Source: BM520 sp964474455 (lineage in GTDB: Bacteria > Bacteroidota > Bacteroidia > Bacteroidales > BM520). From it: a stretch of 64,000 nt of DNA. The translations under genes were made by a program, and so were the position numbers. The notes beneath the pieces were generated by a model. The model was not told where the DNA came from. It ran no database searches and worked only from the letters and a program-made list of their open reading frames with translations. Each line of letters opens with the position of its first letter. Within the stretch, counting starts at the first letter, position 1. The DNA is taken from NCBI GenBank assembly GCA_964474455.1, contig CAYYSU010000008.1, positions 1 to 64,000 of the forward strand. Reading direction: 5' to 3'. This document shows, in pieces, positions 44,170-53,994 of the stretch.

Positions 44170-45327
44170 ATGAGTAAAAAACATATTGCCTTGCTTGGTT
44201 CCACAGGATCCATTGGAACGCAAACCCTTGATGTCATAAGAAAAAACCCTGATAACTTTGTTGCTGAAGTAATTACTGCTCATAACAATGCTAATTTGCT
44301 TATTAAACAGGCTCGAGAATTCGTTCCCAATGCAGTGGTTATAACAAACGAAGATCTTTATGCCACAGTAAAATCTGAACTTGAAGATCTTCCCATAAAA
44401 GTTTATGCCGGATACGATGCACTATCTCAGGTTACTGAGATGGGAACAGTGAGCATCGTTGTTACGGCGGTGGTAGGGTCGGTGGGACTAAAGCCCACAA
44501 TGGCAGCTATTGAAGCGGGAAAGCCTGTGGCAATAGCTAATAAGGAGACTCTTGTTGTAGCCGGGGAACTTGTCACTCAGGCAGCACAACGTAAAGGCGT
44601 AAACCTCTATCCTATCGACTCAGAGCACTCGGCCATTGCCCAATGTCTTGTCGGTGAACACAATAGAATCAAAAAAATCCTGCTCACTGCCAGTGGCGGA
44701 CCATTCAGAGGTTATTCCTTTGAACAACTGAAATCTGTTACGCCAGAACAGGCTCTAAAACATCCCACCTGGACTATGGGCGCAAAGATAACCATAGACA
44801 GCGCCAGTATGATGAATAAAGGACTGGAAGTAATTGAGGCAAAATGGCTTTTCAATGTAGATCCGGAGCAAATTCAAATCGTGGTACACCCCCAATCGAT
44901 TATTCACAGCATGGTAGAATTTGAAGACGGTAGTCTGAAAGCACAACTTGGCGACCCGGACATGCGCCTGCCTATTCAGTATGCATTGACATACCCCTCA
45001 AGGCTTAAGGCTAATTTTACAAACTTTAACATTTTTGAACACCCTGAGTTGACTTTCGAAAAACCCGATATGGAAAATTTTCGTAATCTTGCGCTCGCAT
45101 ACAAGGCTTTAAATAAAGGTGGAAATATGCCATGCATCCTTAATGCAGCAAATGAAATTGCAGTGGATGCTTTTCTTAATAAAAAAATCTCTTTCACAGG
45201 AATGTCCTATATTGTAGAACATTGCATGGAAAAAACAGGCTTTATTAAGAATCCATCACTTGAAAGCCTGCTGGATACCGATACTGAGACCAGAGCCATT
45301 GCTCTATCTCAAATAAAAAATATTTAA
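44170..45327 (+). CDS. dxr: 1-deoxy-D-xylulose 5-phosphate reductoisomerase
   Basis: A 385-residue NADPH enzyme producing 2-C-methyl-D-erythritol 4-phosphate in the MEP isoprenoid pathway. The N-terminal LGSTGSIGTQTLDV dinucleotide motif, ANKETLVVAGE, DSEHSAI (metal-binding Asp/Glu) and ASGGPFRG are all present. It is four bp downstream of the M23 gene and 9 bp before rseP; the dxr-rseP order is widely conserved. Confidence 0.97.
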   Translation: MSKKHIALLGSTGSIGTQTLDVIRKNPDNFVAEVITAHNNANLLIKQAREFVPNAVVITNEDLYATVKSELEDLPIKVYAGYDALSQVTEMGTVSIVVTAVVGSVGLKPTMAAIEAGKPVAIANKETLVVAGELVTQAAQRKGVNLYPIDSEHSAIAQCLVGEHNRIKKILLTASGGPFRGYSFEQLKSVTPEQALKHPTWTMGAKITIDSASMMNKGLEVIEAKWLFNVDPEQIQIVVHPQSIIHSMVEFEDGSLKAQLGDPDMRLPIQYALTYPSRLKANFTNFNIFEHPELTFEKPDMENFRNLALAYKALNKGGNMPCILNAANEIAVDAFLNKKISFTGMSYIVEHCMEKTGFIKNPSLESLLDTDTETRAIALSQIKNI

Positions 45328-45336
45328 TACACAATA

Positions 45337-46659
45337 ATGGATATTCTAATCAAAGTACTGCAACTGCTGCTCAGCCTCTCTATACTGGTAGTTTTACATG
45401 AGATGGGGCACTTTCTGGCAGCCAGAGCATTTAAAGTAAAAGTAGAAAAATTCTATCTTTTCTTCGACCCATGGTTTTCCCTGTTTAAATTCAAACATAA
45501 AGATACTGAATATGGTATTGGATGGCTCCCTTTGGGTGGTTATGTTAAGATCGCCGGGATGATTGATGAATCGATGGACAAGGAGCAGATGAAAAAGCCG
45601 CCTCAACCCTGGGAGTTTCGCTCCAAGCCGGCATGGCAAAGGCTTATCATTATGCTGGGGGGTGTTACCGTAAACGTCCTACTGGCAATGGTCATATACA
45701 TCTCTCTGCTCTTTATTCACGGTGAAGAGTACCTTCCAACCTCAGAGCTTAAGTACGGTATTGTAGCAGACTCTCTGGGGCAGGAGATGGGATTCAGAAA
45801 CGGAGATAAAATTCTGACAATAGATAATGTTGTGGTTGAGGATTTTAACAAAATACCTGAAGTGCTAATCCTTGATGAAGCAAAGACCATACAGGTTCTT
45901 CGAAACGGTCAACCCTTTGAAATTTCCATTCCCGATGGCATGACATCAAAACTACTGAAACATAAGACTCCGTTTTTATCTTACCGTATTCCCTTTGTTG
46001 TAGGTGGTTTTGCGGAAGGATCACAGGCAAAAGAAGCAGGATTGCAGGAGAACGATCGTATAATAGGTGTAAATGATATCAGCGCTCCATACTTTGATCA
46101 GTTTAAGGAAGCTCTTACCGGTTTGAAAGATATTGAAGTGGCCCTTACAATATTAAGAAACGAAGATACTCTGGCACTGCCGGTGAGGGTAAACGAACTC
46201 GGTATGATTGGCGTTGCACCGATCGGGCAACTGGATTACTACTTCAACCTCCATCAGCGTCAATATACTCTCGTTGAAGCAATACCTGCAGGCGTAGTAA
46301 AGACATTTAAGGGAATAGGATCTTACCTGAAGCAACTGAAGCTTCTTGTCCGTCCGGAAACAAAAGCATACGAATCTATAGGCAGCTTTATCACCATCGG
46401 CAGTATTTTTCCGTCAACATGGGATTGGCATGTTTTCTGGTTATTAACGGCATTTCTCTCTATCATGCTTGCTATCCTTAACATCCTGCCAATTCCTGCC
46501 CTGGATGGCGGCCATGTACTTTTTCTGCTGTTTGAGATTATTAGCGGCAGAAAGCCAAGCGAAAAATTTATGGAGATAGCTCAGATGATCGGATTGTTAA
46601 TACTATTGGGATTGTTTGTTCTGGCCATGGGCAATGACATTATGAGGCTGTTTAATTAA
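45337..46659 (+). CDS. rseP: RIP metalloprotease RseP (site-2 protease)
   Basis: A 440-residue intramembrane zinc protease. HEMGH (21-25) in the first helix and LDGGH (389-393) near the C-terminus form the metal site. Between them are two PDZ-like regions (about 125-320), the second around QAKEAGLQENDRIIGVND. In other bacteria it cleaves anti-sigma factors or signal-peptide remnants; the substrate here is unknown. It is the last gene before a strong terminator. Confidence 0.95.
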   Translation: MDILIKVLQLLLSLSILVVLHEMGHFLAARAFKVKVEKFYLFFDPWFSLFKFKHKDTEYGIGWLPLGGYVKIAGMIDESMDKEQMKKPPQPWEFRSKPAWQRLIIMLGGVTVNVLLAMVIYISLLFIHGEEYLPTSELKYGIVADSLGQEMGFRNGDKILTIDNVVVEDFNKIPEVLILDEAKTIQVLRNGQPFEISIPDGMTSKLLKHKTPFLSYRIPFVVGGFAEGSQAKEAGLQENDRIIGVNDISAPYFDQFKEALTGLKDIEVALTILRNEDTLALPVRVNELGMIGVAPIGQLDYYFNLHQRQYTLVEAIPAGVVKTFKGIGSYLKQLKLLVRPETKAYESIGSFITIGSIFPSTWDWHVFWLLTAFLSIMLAILNILPIPALDGGHVLFLLFEIISGRKPSEKFMEIAQMIGLLILLGLFVLAMGNDIMRLFN

Positions 46660-46680
46660 ACAAAGAACATCCTGACAAAC

Positions 46681-46718
46681 AAAAACCGGGCGCGGATAAT
46701 ATCCGTCCCGGTTTTTTT
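46681..46718. terminator. bidirectional terminator between rseP and the YitT-family gene
   Basis: Stem AAAAACCGGG / CCCGGTTTTT, extended by an inner GGAT/ATCC hairpin, with a T-run on the plus strand and a matching A-run at the other end. Confidence 0.85.
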
Positions 46719-46743
46719 ACACTCACACTAACTAAACAATATA

Positions 46744-47670
46744 TTAAGTTTGCTCAACTTTTTCTTTTAGAGAACGAAAACCTTTACCAAGAACTTCACT
46801 GGAATCTGTTACCGACATAAATGCATCGGGATCAATACCATTAATAAAATCCTGGAGGATAGAGAGTTCGCGGCGGGTAACTACGGTAAAGATAACTTTT
46901 CGGTCATCGCCACTGTATAGGCCCTCACCACTAATATATGTACCACCGCGCTTCAGGTCACTAAGAATCTTATCACGTATCTCAGCATGCTTTGCTGAAA
47001 CAATCATTAAAGATTTCTCATAGGATATTCCTTCCACCACAATATCAATAACCTTCCCTGTCACGAAGATCGTAATCCAGGAGTAAAGAGGTATACGCCA
47101 ATCCTGGAATACGGCTAGACCCAGCAGAACAATAATTGAATCAACAATAATAATCAGCTGACCCAGCGGCAGACGAGTATATTTTGCCAGGATCATTGCT
47201 ACTATATCTGATCCTCCCGTTGTAGCTCTAGCTCTGAAAATAAGCCCCAAACCTAAACCAATGAGTACGCCACCAAATAAAGAAGCCAAAAGAATATCTT
47301 CACCAATTAATAGAGGGTCTTCACCAAAAATCAGTGTTAAAAGATCTATAAACCCTGAGGTCAGAATAAAACCTACTACCGTTTTAACCCCAAAGCGTGG
47401 ACCCAGGATTTTAATTCCCAGAATTGTAAGAGGTATATTTAGTAATAATCCAAATAAACCTATGGGAAAACCATCAGGAGCAAAAGAAAATAATCCTTCC
47501 GTAAGATAATGTACTACGATACCGATACCATAAACACCTCCAGGCACAATACGATAAGGAGAAATAAAGAAGCTGTAACCTGAGGCCATAATAATAGCGC
47601 CTATCAGGATTAGCCCGTAGGAACGGAACCACTTTTTACTAAATAATTCTTCACGTGTTACAAAAGCCAT
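46744..47670 (-). CDS. YitT family membrane protein (DUF161/DUF2179)
   Basis: A 308-residue protein with five or six hydrophobic segments in residues 14-205, including PGGVYGIGIVVHYLT and RARATTGGSDIVAMILAKYT, which repeat the YitT pattern. A soluble C-terminal DUF2179 domain (about 215-295) contains KRGGTYISGEGLYSG and VVTRREL. Transport of a small molecule is suspected for the family but not shown. Single gene with a clear promoter. Confidence 0.93.
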   Translation of the reverse strand: MAFVTREELFSKKWFRSYGLILIGAIIMASGYSFFISPYRIVPGGVYGIGIVVHYLTEGLFSFAPDGFPIGLFGLLLNIPLTILGIKILGPRFGVKTVVGFILTSGFIDLLTLIFGEDPLLIGEDILLASLFGGVLIGLGLGLIFRARATTGGSDIVAMILAKYTRLPLGQLIIIVDSIIVLLGLAVFQDWRIPLYSWITIFVTGKVIDIVVEGISYEKSLMIVSAKHAEIRDKILSDLKRGGTYISGEGLYSGDDRKVIFTVVTRRELSILQDFINGIDPDAFMSVTDSSEVLGKGFRSLKEKVEQT

Positions 47671-47727
47671 AATTCTGATTTTAAAGTGTTTATACGTATT
47701 CTAAACCTTGACTTATGAAAATGTCTG

Positions 47728-47758
47728 CAAAAATAATCTTTATAAAAAAATTGACAAC
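47728..47758 (-). promoter_or_regulatory. promoter of the YitT-family gene
   Basis: GTTG (47755-47758), 19 bp, TATTTTTG (47728-47735), followed by C. Leader of about 50 bases. Confidence 0.7.
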
Positions 47759-47930
47759 AAATATTCAATATATTTACGCAAACATTAGTGGGTTTAACAA
47801 TTTAGACACAAAAAGAGAAGAAAAAATTAACATAAAATTGACAAAAGAAGAGGAAAAAACAATTTTACCTGCACTAAAACCTATACCACAAACGTTTTAG
47901 AAGAAAAATCATCAATACTATTTGGTAGTG

Positions 47931-47960
47931 GTTGATGTTCAAAAAAAATTACTATTTTAG
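47931..47960 (+). promoter_or_regulatory. candidate promoter of the porP-gldKLMN operon
   Basis: GTTG (47931-47934), 18 bp, TATTTTAG (47953-47960), one mismatch to TAnnTTTG, 20 bp before the porP ATG. Confidence 0.4.
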
Positions 47961-47980
47961 CGACGCTTTAGAATTACCAT

Positions 47981-48934
47981 ATGTTAACACGCGTTTTAGG
48001 AATTATAGCATTTGTACTGTTACTGGGCAGTCTAGGCAGCGTTCAGGCTCAACAAGAGCCTCAGTTTACGCAACAGATGTTCAGTAAGTTAAACTACAAT
48101 CCGGGATATGCCGGGATGCGTAATTCTATATGTGCAACAGGTATTATGAGGCAACAATGGGTCGGCTTTGTGGATATGGAAAACAATAGTATAGGTCCAA
48201 AGACATACTGCTTCTCCATTGATATGCCCATAAAGGTGCTTCATGGTGGCGCAGGTATTAACATCATGCAGGATCAGATAGGTTACTTTACGCAGACTAA
48301 TGTCGATATGGGTTACTCTTATCACACCACCGTTGGTGCAGGAGATTTAGGTATTGGCGTTCAGGCGATGTTCTTCAACAGCATGCTGGATTTCTCAAAA
48401 TTTAATGCCATAAATAAAGAAGATCCTCTGCTTATACAGCGTAACGGTGAAGAGAGTGATATGATTTTTGATGCCAACTTGGGAGTTTATTACCAGGTCC
48501 CCAACGAATTCTGGATAGGAGCATCAATTCAAAACCTTGTGCAATCGACAGGAAGAAACACGTTATATAAGCTTGCAAGAACCTATTATCTGGCAGGTGG
48601 TTATCAAATTGACTTCCCTACCAGACCGTCCATAAAATTAGAGCCTTCGATTGTTATGAAGACTGATATGGCGTTCGTTCAGGTTGATTTCAATGCACTG
48701 GTAAAATATCGGGATAATTTTTGGGGAGGACTTAACTATCGCTTTGGTGATGGGTTAGGATTACTCTTTGGGCTTTGGTGGAAAGACTTTAAATTAGGTT
48801 ATTCTTATGACATTACAACGTCGAAAATTAGTGTTGGGGGAAGTAAGGGAAGCCATGAAATAATGCTTGGATACTGTTTTAAATTTGAATTTGACAGGGG
48901 TATTCGTACCTTGCGCAACACAAGATATTTATAA
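47981..48934 (+). CDS. porP: PorP/SprF family type IX secretion outer-membrane protein
   Basis: A 317-residue outer-membrane barrel: signal peptide ending SVQAQ (about 24), the conserved QEPQFTQQMFSKLNYNPGYAG start of the mature protein, then strands such as GGAGINIMQDQIGYF and GVYYQVPNEFWIGASIQNL. PorP/SprF proteins are needed for secretion or for attaching specific adhesins by the T9SS. It is first in the porP-gldK-gldL-gldM-gldN order typical of Bacteroidota. Confidence 0.94.
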   Translation: MLTRVLGIIAFVLLLGSLGSVQAQQEPQFTQQMFSKLNYNPGYAGMRNSICATGIMRQQWVGFVDMENNSIGPKTYCFSIDMPIKVLHGGAGINIMQDQIGYFTQTNVDMGYSYHTTVGAGDLGIGVQAMFFNSMLDFSKFNAINKEDPLLIQRNGEESDMIFDANLGVYYQVPNEFWIGASIQNLVQSTGRNTLYKLARTYYLAGGYQIDFPTRPSIKLEPSIVMKTDMAFVQVDFNALVKYRDNFWGGLNYRFGDGLGLLFGLWWKDFKLGYSYDITTSKISVGGSKGSHEIMLGYCFKFEFDRGIRTLRNTRYL

Positions 48935-48997
48935 GCAATACCATAAAACACACTATAATTAAGTATAAAATCGTTATTCTGAATAAAACAGCAAAAA

Positions 48998-50359
48998 ATG
49001 AAAAAATTATTCTTGTATTCGTTCGTACTCCTCATGCTTTCCGGATGTAGTAACTCCGGTAATGGTGAGCTGACGGGAGTAAAAAGAGATGGGGAGTTTT
49101 ATCAGCCTGATCCTTTTGGAATGGCTTATGTACCAATGGGAAGCTTTACAATGGGCGGTGGCGATCAGGATGTTCCTTACGCACGAATAAACCAACCTCG
49201 TGTAATTACTATTTCAGCATTTTACATGGATGAAACAGAGATTACAAATAACGAATATCGTCAATTTGTATATTGGGTTCGTGACTCCCTGGCAAGAACA
49301 CTTCTTGGGGATATGAATCCTGAAGAATATCTAATTGAAGAGAACGAACAAACTGGTGAAGTATATGATACTCCGATTCTTAACTGGGAAACAGAAATCG
49401 ACTGGACCGGCGAAGAAGAGCGTGATATCCTCGAAGAGATGTACCTCCCCGAGCATGAACGTTTCTTCCGTAGAAAAGAAATCGATACAAGAAAGCTGTT
49501 TTATGAGTATTACTGGATTGATCTAAAAGCTGCGGCACGCAAAAACTATACAGACCCTGATGCTGTAAGTAAAAATGCCGCTTTCGCTAACCGTCGACAA
49601 GGACGTACCGACCGCTCAGTATATGTTCGTAAAGAGACTATTAATGTATATCCTGATACCCTTTGTTGGATTCATGATTATAGCTACTCATATAATGAAC
49701 CCATGACAAAACGCTATTTCTGGCATCCGGCATACGACAACTATCCCGTTGTAGGTGTAAACTGGAAACAGGCCAAAGCATTCTGTATCTGGAGAACAGA
49801 ATACCTTAACTCGTATCTCACAAAAAATAATGAAGTTATAGTGAATGAATTCCGATTACCTACTGAAGCTGAGTGGGAATGGGCAGCACGTGGTGGTTAT
49901 GAACTAAGCCCTTACCCATGGGGTGGCCCATATACACGCAACGAAAATGGCTGTTTCCTGGCTAACTTCAAACCTATTCGTGGTGACTATGCCGACGATG
50001 GAGGAGCTTATACCGTTATTGTTGGTCATTATCCTTCTAACGACTTTGGCCTCTTTGATATGTCAGGTAACGTAGCAGAATGGACAGAAGATGCATACGA
50101 TGAATCAACATATAATTTCGCATGGGATATGAACATGAGCTATACCTATAATGCTCGTGAAGATGACCCTGTGGCACTTAAACGTAAGGTTATACGTGGT
50201 GGATCATGGAAAGATGTTCACTACTATCTTCAAGTAACGTCAAGAGCTTATGAATACCAGGATACAGCTAAGTGCTATGTTGGATTCCGCTCCGTTCAAA
50301 ATTATCTCGGACGCCAAAAAGGAGACAACCCTTCACGCGCTTCAAAGGTTTATAATTAA
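48998..50359 (+). CDS. gldK: gliding motility/T9SS lipoprotein GldK (PorK)
   Basis: A 453-residue outer-membrane lipoprotein (lipobox LMLSGCSN, Cys17) with a formylglycine-generating-enzyme/sulfatase-modifying fold: YVPMGSFTMGGG, FYMDETEITNNEYRQFVYW, RLPTEAEWEWAARGG, FGLFDMSGNVAEW and VIRGGSWKD. In the T9SS it forms, with GldN, the periplasmic ring attached to the outer membrane; the catalytic FGE activity is not retained in this family. It lies 63 bp after porP. Confidence 0.96.
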   Translation: MKKLFLYSFVLLMLSGCSNSGNGELTGVKRDGEFYQPDPFGMAYVPMGSFTMGGGDQDVPYARINQPRVITISAFYMDETEITNNEYRQFVYWVRDSLARTLLGDMNPEEYLIEENEQTGEVYDTPILNWETEIDWTGEEERDILEEMYLPEHERFFRRKEIDTRKLFYEYYWIDLKAAARKNYTDPDAVSKNAAFANRRQGRTDRSVYVRKETINVYPDTLCWIHDYSYSYNEPMTKRYFWHPAYDNYPVVGVNWKQAKAFCIWRTEYLNSYLTKNNEVIVNEFRLPTEAEWEWAARGGYELSPYPWGGPYTRNENGCFLANFKPIRGDYADDGGAYTVIVGHYPSNDFGLFDMSGNVAEWTEDAYDESTYNFAWDMNMSYTYNAREDDPVALKRKVIRGGSWKDVHYYLQVTSRAYEYQDTAKCYVGFRSVQNYLGRQKGDNPSRASKVYN

Positions 50360-50416
50360 TATTCAGAGTAACGTAAAAAAACAAATCTAAAATATTAAAA
50401 GTTAAGTTATTACATT

Positions 50417-51322
50417 ATGGGACTAAGCAAAATTGTTCAGAGCAGATTTTATAAAAACTTCATGGCGAAGTTATATGGATGGGGTGCTGCATTAGTTATA
50501 CTTGGAGCATTATTTAAAATTACCCACCTTCCTGGAGCAAATACAATGCTATTTATCGGTATGGTAACGGAAGCAGTTATATTTTTCTTCTCCGCATTTG
50601 AACCACCTCACGTTGAACCGGACTGGAGCCTAGTATATCCGGAATTCGCAGGTATGTATGGCAAAAAAAGTAAAAAAGATAAAAAAACTGAGCAAAAGAA
50701 ACCTTCAGGCTCTCCGGTAATAGAACTCAACAACCTGCTTGAAAAAGCAAATATTGATTCTAAACTTATCGAAAACCTCAGCAAAGGGTTAACAAACCTC
50801 AGTAATACAACCAATTCTCTTGCTGACGTGTCAAATGCTAAACTTGCCGGCGATAAATTCACTAAAAGTATGGAGACGGCATCTGAGTCTGTGGATAAAT
50901 TATCTTCATCCTATGAAAAAACTGCCGAAACACTTAACAAAGATTTGGCAGGAACTGAAGCATTTCTAAATAATATTCAGAATGCTGCTACTGCTGCAGG
51001 TAACCTTTCGGAAACATATTCAAAAGCAGCTGAGTCTGTTACAAACGAAAATAAAGCTTACGACGAGACATTCCAGAAACTAACTCAGAATCTGGCAGCT
51101 CTGAATGCTGTTTATGAAATGCAGCTCAAGAACTCTGATGCTCAGTCGAAAGTAACTGATCAAATGGGTAATGCCATCGAGGGATTCATAAAAAATATGA
51201 AAGAGTCGATAGCAACAACTGAAAGCTATAAAAAACAGGCAGATACACTTACCCAAAATGTTGCTGCACTTAACACAGTTTATGGCAACATGCTTTCTGC
51301 CATGAACGTAAAGACCAAATAA
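50417..51322 (+). CDS. gldL: T9SS inner-membrane motor protein GldL (PorL)
   Basis: A 301-residue protein with two N-terminal membrane helices (about 17-36 and 42-60: GWGAALVILGALFKITHLPG and MLFIGMVTEAVIFFFSAFEPP, the latter with the conserved Glu). A long Lys-rich then coiled-coil cytoplasmic region (about 80-300) follows. GldL with GldM forms the proton-driven rotary motor of the T9SS. Length matches the longer Bacteroidales-type PorL rather than the short flavobacterial form. Confidence 0.95.
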   Translation: MGLSKIVQSRFYKNFMAKLYGWGAALVILGALFKITHLPGANTMLFIGMVTEAVIFFFSAFEPPHVEPDWSLVYPEFAGMYGKKSKKDKKTEQKKPSGSPVIELNNLLEKANIDSKLIENLSKGLTNLSNTTNSLADVSNAKLAGDKFTKSMETASESVDKLSSSYEKTAETLNKDLAGTEAFLNNIQNAATAAGNLSETYSKAAESVTNENKAYDETFQKLTQNLAALNAVYEMQLKNSDAQSKVTDQMGNAIEGFIKNMKESIATTESYKKQADTLTQNVAALNTVYGNMLSAMNVKTK

Positions 51323-51370
51323 TAATTTGGTTAATTAACCCATTTGAAAAACATAAAAAGCTTATTATAA

Positions 51371-52984
51371 ATGGCTGGATATAAAGAAACCCCACGGCAA
51401 AAGATGATCGGGATGATGTACTTGGTACTGACGGCCATGCTGGCTCTCAACGTATCAGTAGAAATCCTCGAGGCTTTTGTTATCGTGAATGATAGTGTTG
51501 AACAAACCAACAAAACGTTTGAAGATAAAATCCAAAGTATCTACGACAAGTTTGAACAACAATATATGATCAACCAAGCTAAGGTTGGCCCTTTCTGGGA
51601 AAAAGCCAAAACAGCAGACCAACTCTCTGAGGAGATGATCAATTATATTGAACAGATAAAACTCGAAGTTACTGCTCTTACGGAGAAGAAAACCATTGAC
51701 GAAATCAGAGGCATACCACTTAGGGATATTGGCAACAGAGATAGCTATGACGCGGCAACAAACTACTTTATAGGTGCATCTTCGGATGGAACTAAAGGTG
51801 TCGCCGGAGAGCTTAAAACCAAAATCAACGATTATAAAAAAAATATGCATAATCTCTTCGATAATGAAGAGTATAAAAATGTAAACCTTGGACTTGTTAC
51901 CGATGGTGAATATCGCGATGCTGACGGTGCTAAACAAAACTGGGAAATGCATCACTTCTATCACACTATCCTTGCTGCTGATATTACTTTTCTCAACAAA
52001 CTCATCATGGATATTCAAAATGCTGAGTTTGCTGTACTGAACTATTTTTATAATAATATTAGTGCTGAGGACTATAAATTTGATATGATCGATGCCAAGG
52101 TGATTCCTGCCAGTAACTATGTCTTCCTTAACGGAGAATATCAGGCAGAGGTCCTCGTTGCAGCATACGATAGTAAGCAGGTACCTACAGTTCGTGTCAT
52201 GAAAGGCGTTAATACTCTTACTCCTAACATGATGGCAAACGCAACAGTGCTTCCCGGAGACAGTGGCGTAGTAAAACTAAAGTTTCCTGCTAATACAGAG
52301 GGAATTCACAGTTATGCAGGTGTTATTGAAGTAACGGGGCCTGACGGATCTGTTAACACATATCCGTTCAATGATAACTATATCGTAGCAAAACCATCAC
52401 TGACTGTGGCTCCCACAAAGATGAACGTGTTCTACAAAGGTGTTGAAAACCCTGTCTCTATCTCTTCTCCCGGTATTGGAAATGAGCTACTTCAGGTATC
52501 CATTTCTAAAGGTAATCTGCGCCGAAGTGAAGCCACAGATGAGTGGATTGTTACTATCCCCGATGAGGCTACAGGTAAGACTGTAATAAGTGTTTCTGCC
52601 GAGCAAAACGGCAATATGGTAGAGATGGGATCATCAGAATTCCGTATCAAAATTGTTCCCAGCCCAGTTGCAAAAATCGGTGGTATCGAAGGAGGTGTAA
52701 TTAGTAAAGACTTACTGGCAACAGCTGCTGCTATCATCCCACAAATGCCCGAAGATTTTGAATTTGAACTTAACTTTGAGATAACAAAATTTGATTTTGT
52801 TGCTACTCAGCGTGGCGGGGATATGTTTACACGCCAGGGAACCGGTAACAGACTCACTGATGACATGTTGAGTTTCATCCGTAACTCACGCAGAGGAGAC
52901 AAAATCTGGCTCGAAAACATTTATGCCAAAGGACCTGATGGCTCAAGCCGTCGCCTTGGTACTATTAACCTGACAATAAGATAA
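51371..52984 (+). CDS. gldM: T9SS motor protein GldM (PorM)
   Basis: A 537-residue inner-membrane protein with one N-terminal helix (about 14-32, GMMYLVLTAMLALNVS) and a long periplasmic part spanning to the outer-membrane ring. The N-terminal GYKETPRQKMIG start is conserved, and the beta-rich D2-D4 domains occupy about 220-530. Together with GldL it converts proton flow into rotation. It is 48 bp after gldL and 27 bp before gldN. Confidence 0.96.
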   Translation: MAGYKETPRQKMIGMMYLVLTAMLALNVSVEILEAFVIVNDSVEQTNKTFEDKIQSIYDKFEQQYMINQAKVGPFWEKAKTADQLSEEMINYIEQIKLEVTALTEKKTIDEIRGIPLRDIGNRDSYDAATNYFIGASSDGTKGVAGELKTKINDYKKNMHNLFDNEEYKNVNLGLVTDGEYRDADGAKQNWEMHHFYHTILAADITFLNKLIMDIQNAEFAVLNYFYNNISAEDYKFDMIDAKVIPASNYVFLNGEYQAEVLVAAYDSKQVPTVRVMKGVNTLTPNMMANATVLPGDSGVVKLKFPANTEGIHSYAGVIEVTGPDGSVNTYPFNDNYIVAKPSLTVAPTKMNVFYKGVENPVSISSPGIGNELLQVSISKGNLRRSEATDEWIVTIPDEATGKTVISVSAEQNGNMVEMGSSEFRIKIVPSPVAKIGGIEGGVISKDLLATAAAIIPQMPEDFEFELNFEITKFDFVATQRGGDMFTRQGTGNRLTDDMLSFIRNSRRGDKIWLENIYAKGPDGSSRRLGTINLTIR

Positions 52985-52995
52985 TTAACGCATAT

Positions 52996-53003
52996 AAGGA
53001 GGT
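52996..53003 (+). promoter_or_regulatory. gldN: perfect Shine-Dalgarno before gldN
   Basis: AAGGAGGT lies eight bases before the gldN ATG. It is the only strong Shine-Dalgarno noticed in the window. The AGGA can pair with TCCTAT just before and across the start codon (ATA-a-GGA with TCCTAT), so the site may be partly masked in the message. Confidence 0.75.
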
Positions 53004-53011
53004 TTTATCCT

Positions 53012-53866
53012 ATGAAAAAAATTGTTGCAATAGTTACTTTCTTAAGCCTTATGATCGCTGGTGCTGCATCTACTAATGCACAGGTTGTAAGCACTCCCAG
53101 AGATGGTGTTTACGATAAAGTTAATATCGTGGATAAACGCCCAATACCATACGTCTTTGTTCGTGAAGCAGATTTGATCTGGTCTAAAAGAGTATGGCGG
53201 GTCATTGACCTGAGGGAAAAAGTAAATCAGCCTTTCTACTACCCTGAGGTACCTCAGAATGGATGGAGAAGTATGATGACAGTGATAATGGATGGACTTA
53301 AAGAAGGCCAGATTACAGCTTACGACGCTTCAGTACCTACTGATGAGTTCTTGGTACCTATCACTTACGAAGAGATTATGGGACGACTGGCACGTACTGA
53401 TACAGTCACACTTCAACGTAGTTATCCACCTTATGACTATTACGATACTATCACGCATTCTGAGTTTAATGCACAGGATGTAAAACGTATTCGTATCAAG
53501 GAAGATTGGTTCTTCGACAAACAGCGCTCGATGATAGAAGCTCGTATTCTTGGAATATGCCCTGTTCGTGATAACCTCGATGAGGATGGTAACTTCAGGG
53601 GTTACGACCCTATATTCTGGATCTATTATCCTGAAGCCCGTGAAACATTCGCGAAAGCAGAAGTTTATAACCCACAAAACGATGCTCTGAAGCTAACGTA
53701 TGATGATGTATTCTGGAAAAGAATATTCCACAGCTCTGTATATAAAGAGTCTAACCGTTTTGACAGACGTATCTCGGAATATGCCACAGGAATTGATGCA
53801 CTCATGGAATCTGACCGCATTAACAGAGAGATACTTCAGTACGAGCACGATTTCTGGGAATTCTAA
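53012..53866 (+). CDS. gldN: T9SS component GldN (PorN)
   Basis: A 284-residue periplasmic protein with a signal peptide (1-24, ending STNAQ). Conserved GldN segments include RPIPYVFVREADLIWSKRVW, REKVNQPFYYP, and the late RIKEDWFFDKQRS and WIYYPEARE. It forms the ring complex with GldK. It is the last gene of the operon, followed by a strong terminator, and has an unusual Shine-Dalgarno. Confidence 0.96.
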   Translation: MKKIVAIVTFLSLMIAGAASTNAQVVSTPRDGVYDKVNIVDKRPIPYVFVREADLIWSKRVWRVIDLREKVNQPFYYPEVPQNGWRSMMTVIMDGLKEGQITAYDASVPTDEFLVPITYEEIMGRLARTDTVTLQRSYPPYDYYDTITHSEFNAQDVKRIRIKEDWFFDKQRSMIEARILGICPVRDNLDEDGNFRGYDPIFWIYYPEARETFAKAEVYNPQNDALKLTYDDVFWKRIFHSSVYKESNRFDRRISEYATGIDALMESDRINREILQYEHDFWEF

Positions 53867-53891
53867 GAAATATTATTGCAAAAAAAATATT

Positions 53892-53925
53892 AACCGGGAA
53901 GCATATGTTTCCCGGTTTTTTTTTT
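53892..53925 (+). terminator. terminator of the porP-gldKLMN operon
   Basis: Stem AACCGGGAA / TTCCCGGTT with a short loop and a run of ten Ts. Confidence 0.9.
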
Positions 53926-53941
53926 CCCTTTCACTTTTTAT

Positions 53942-53949
53942 TAAATTTG
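53942..53949 (+). promoter_or_regulatory. -7 element of recG
   Basis: TAAATTTG, 45 bp before the recG ATG. The -33 region coincides with the T-run of the preceding terminator. Confidence 0.45.
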
Positions 53950-53994
53950 TGGGTTACAAATCATCATTTTTTGTATTAACGGATAAATACAACT

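Noticed and set aside
47715..47900. 61-codon plus-strand reading frame before porP
   Set aside because: It lies over the promoter of the YitT-family gene, is AT-rich without a recognisable domain or start context, and looks like chance.
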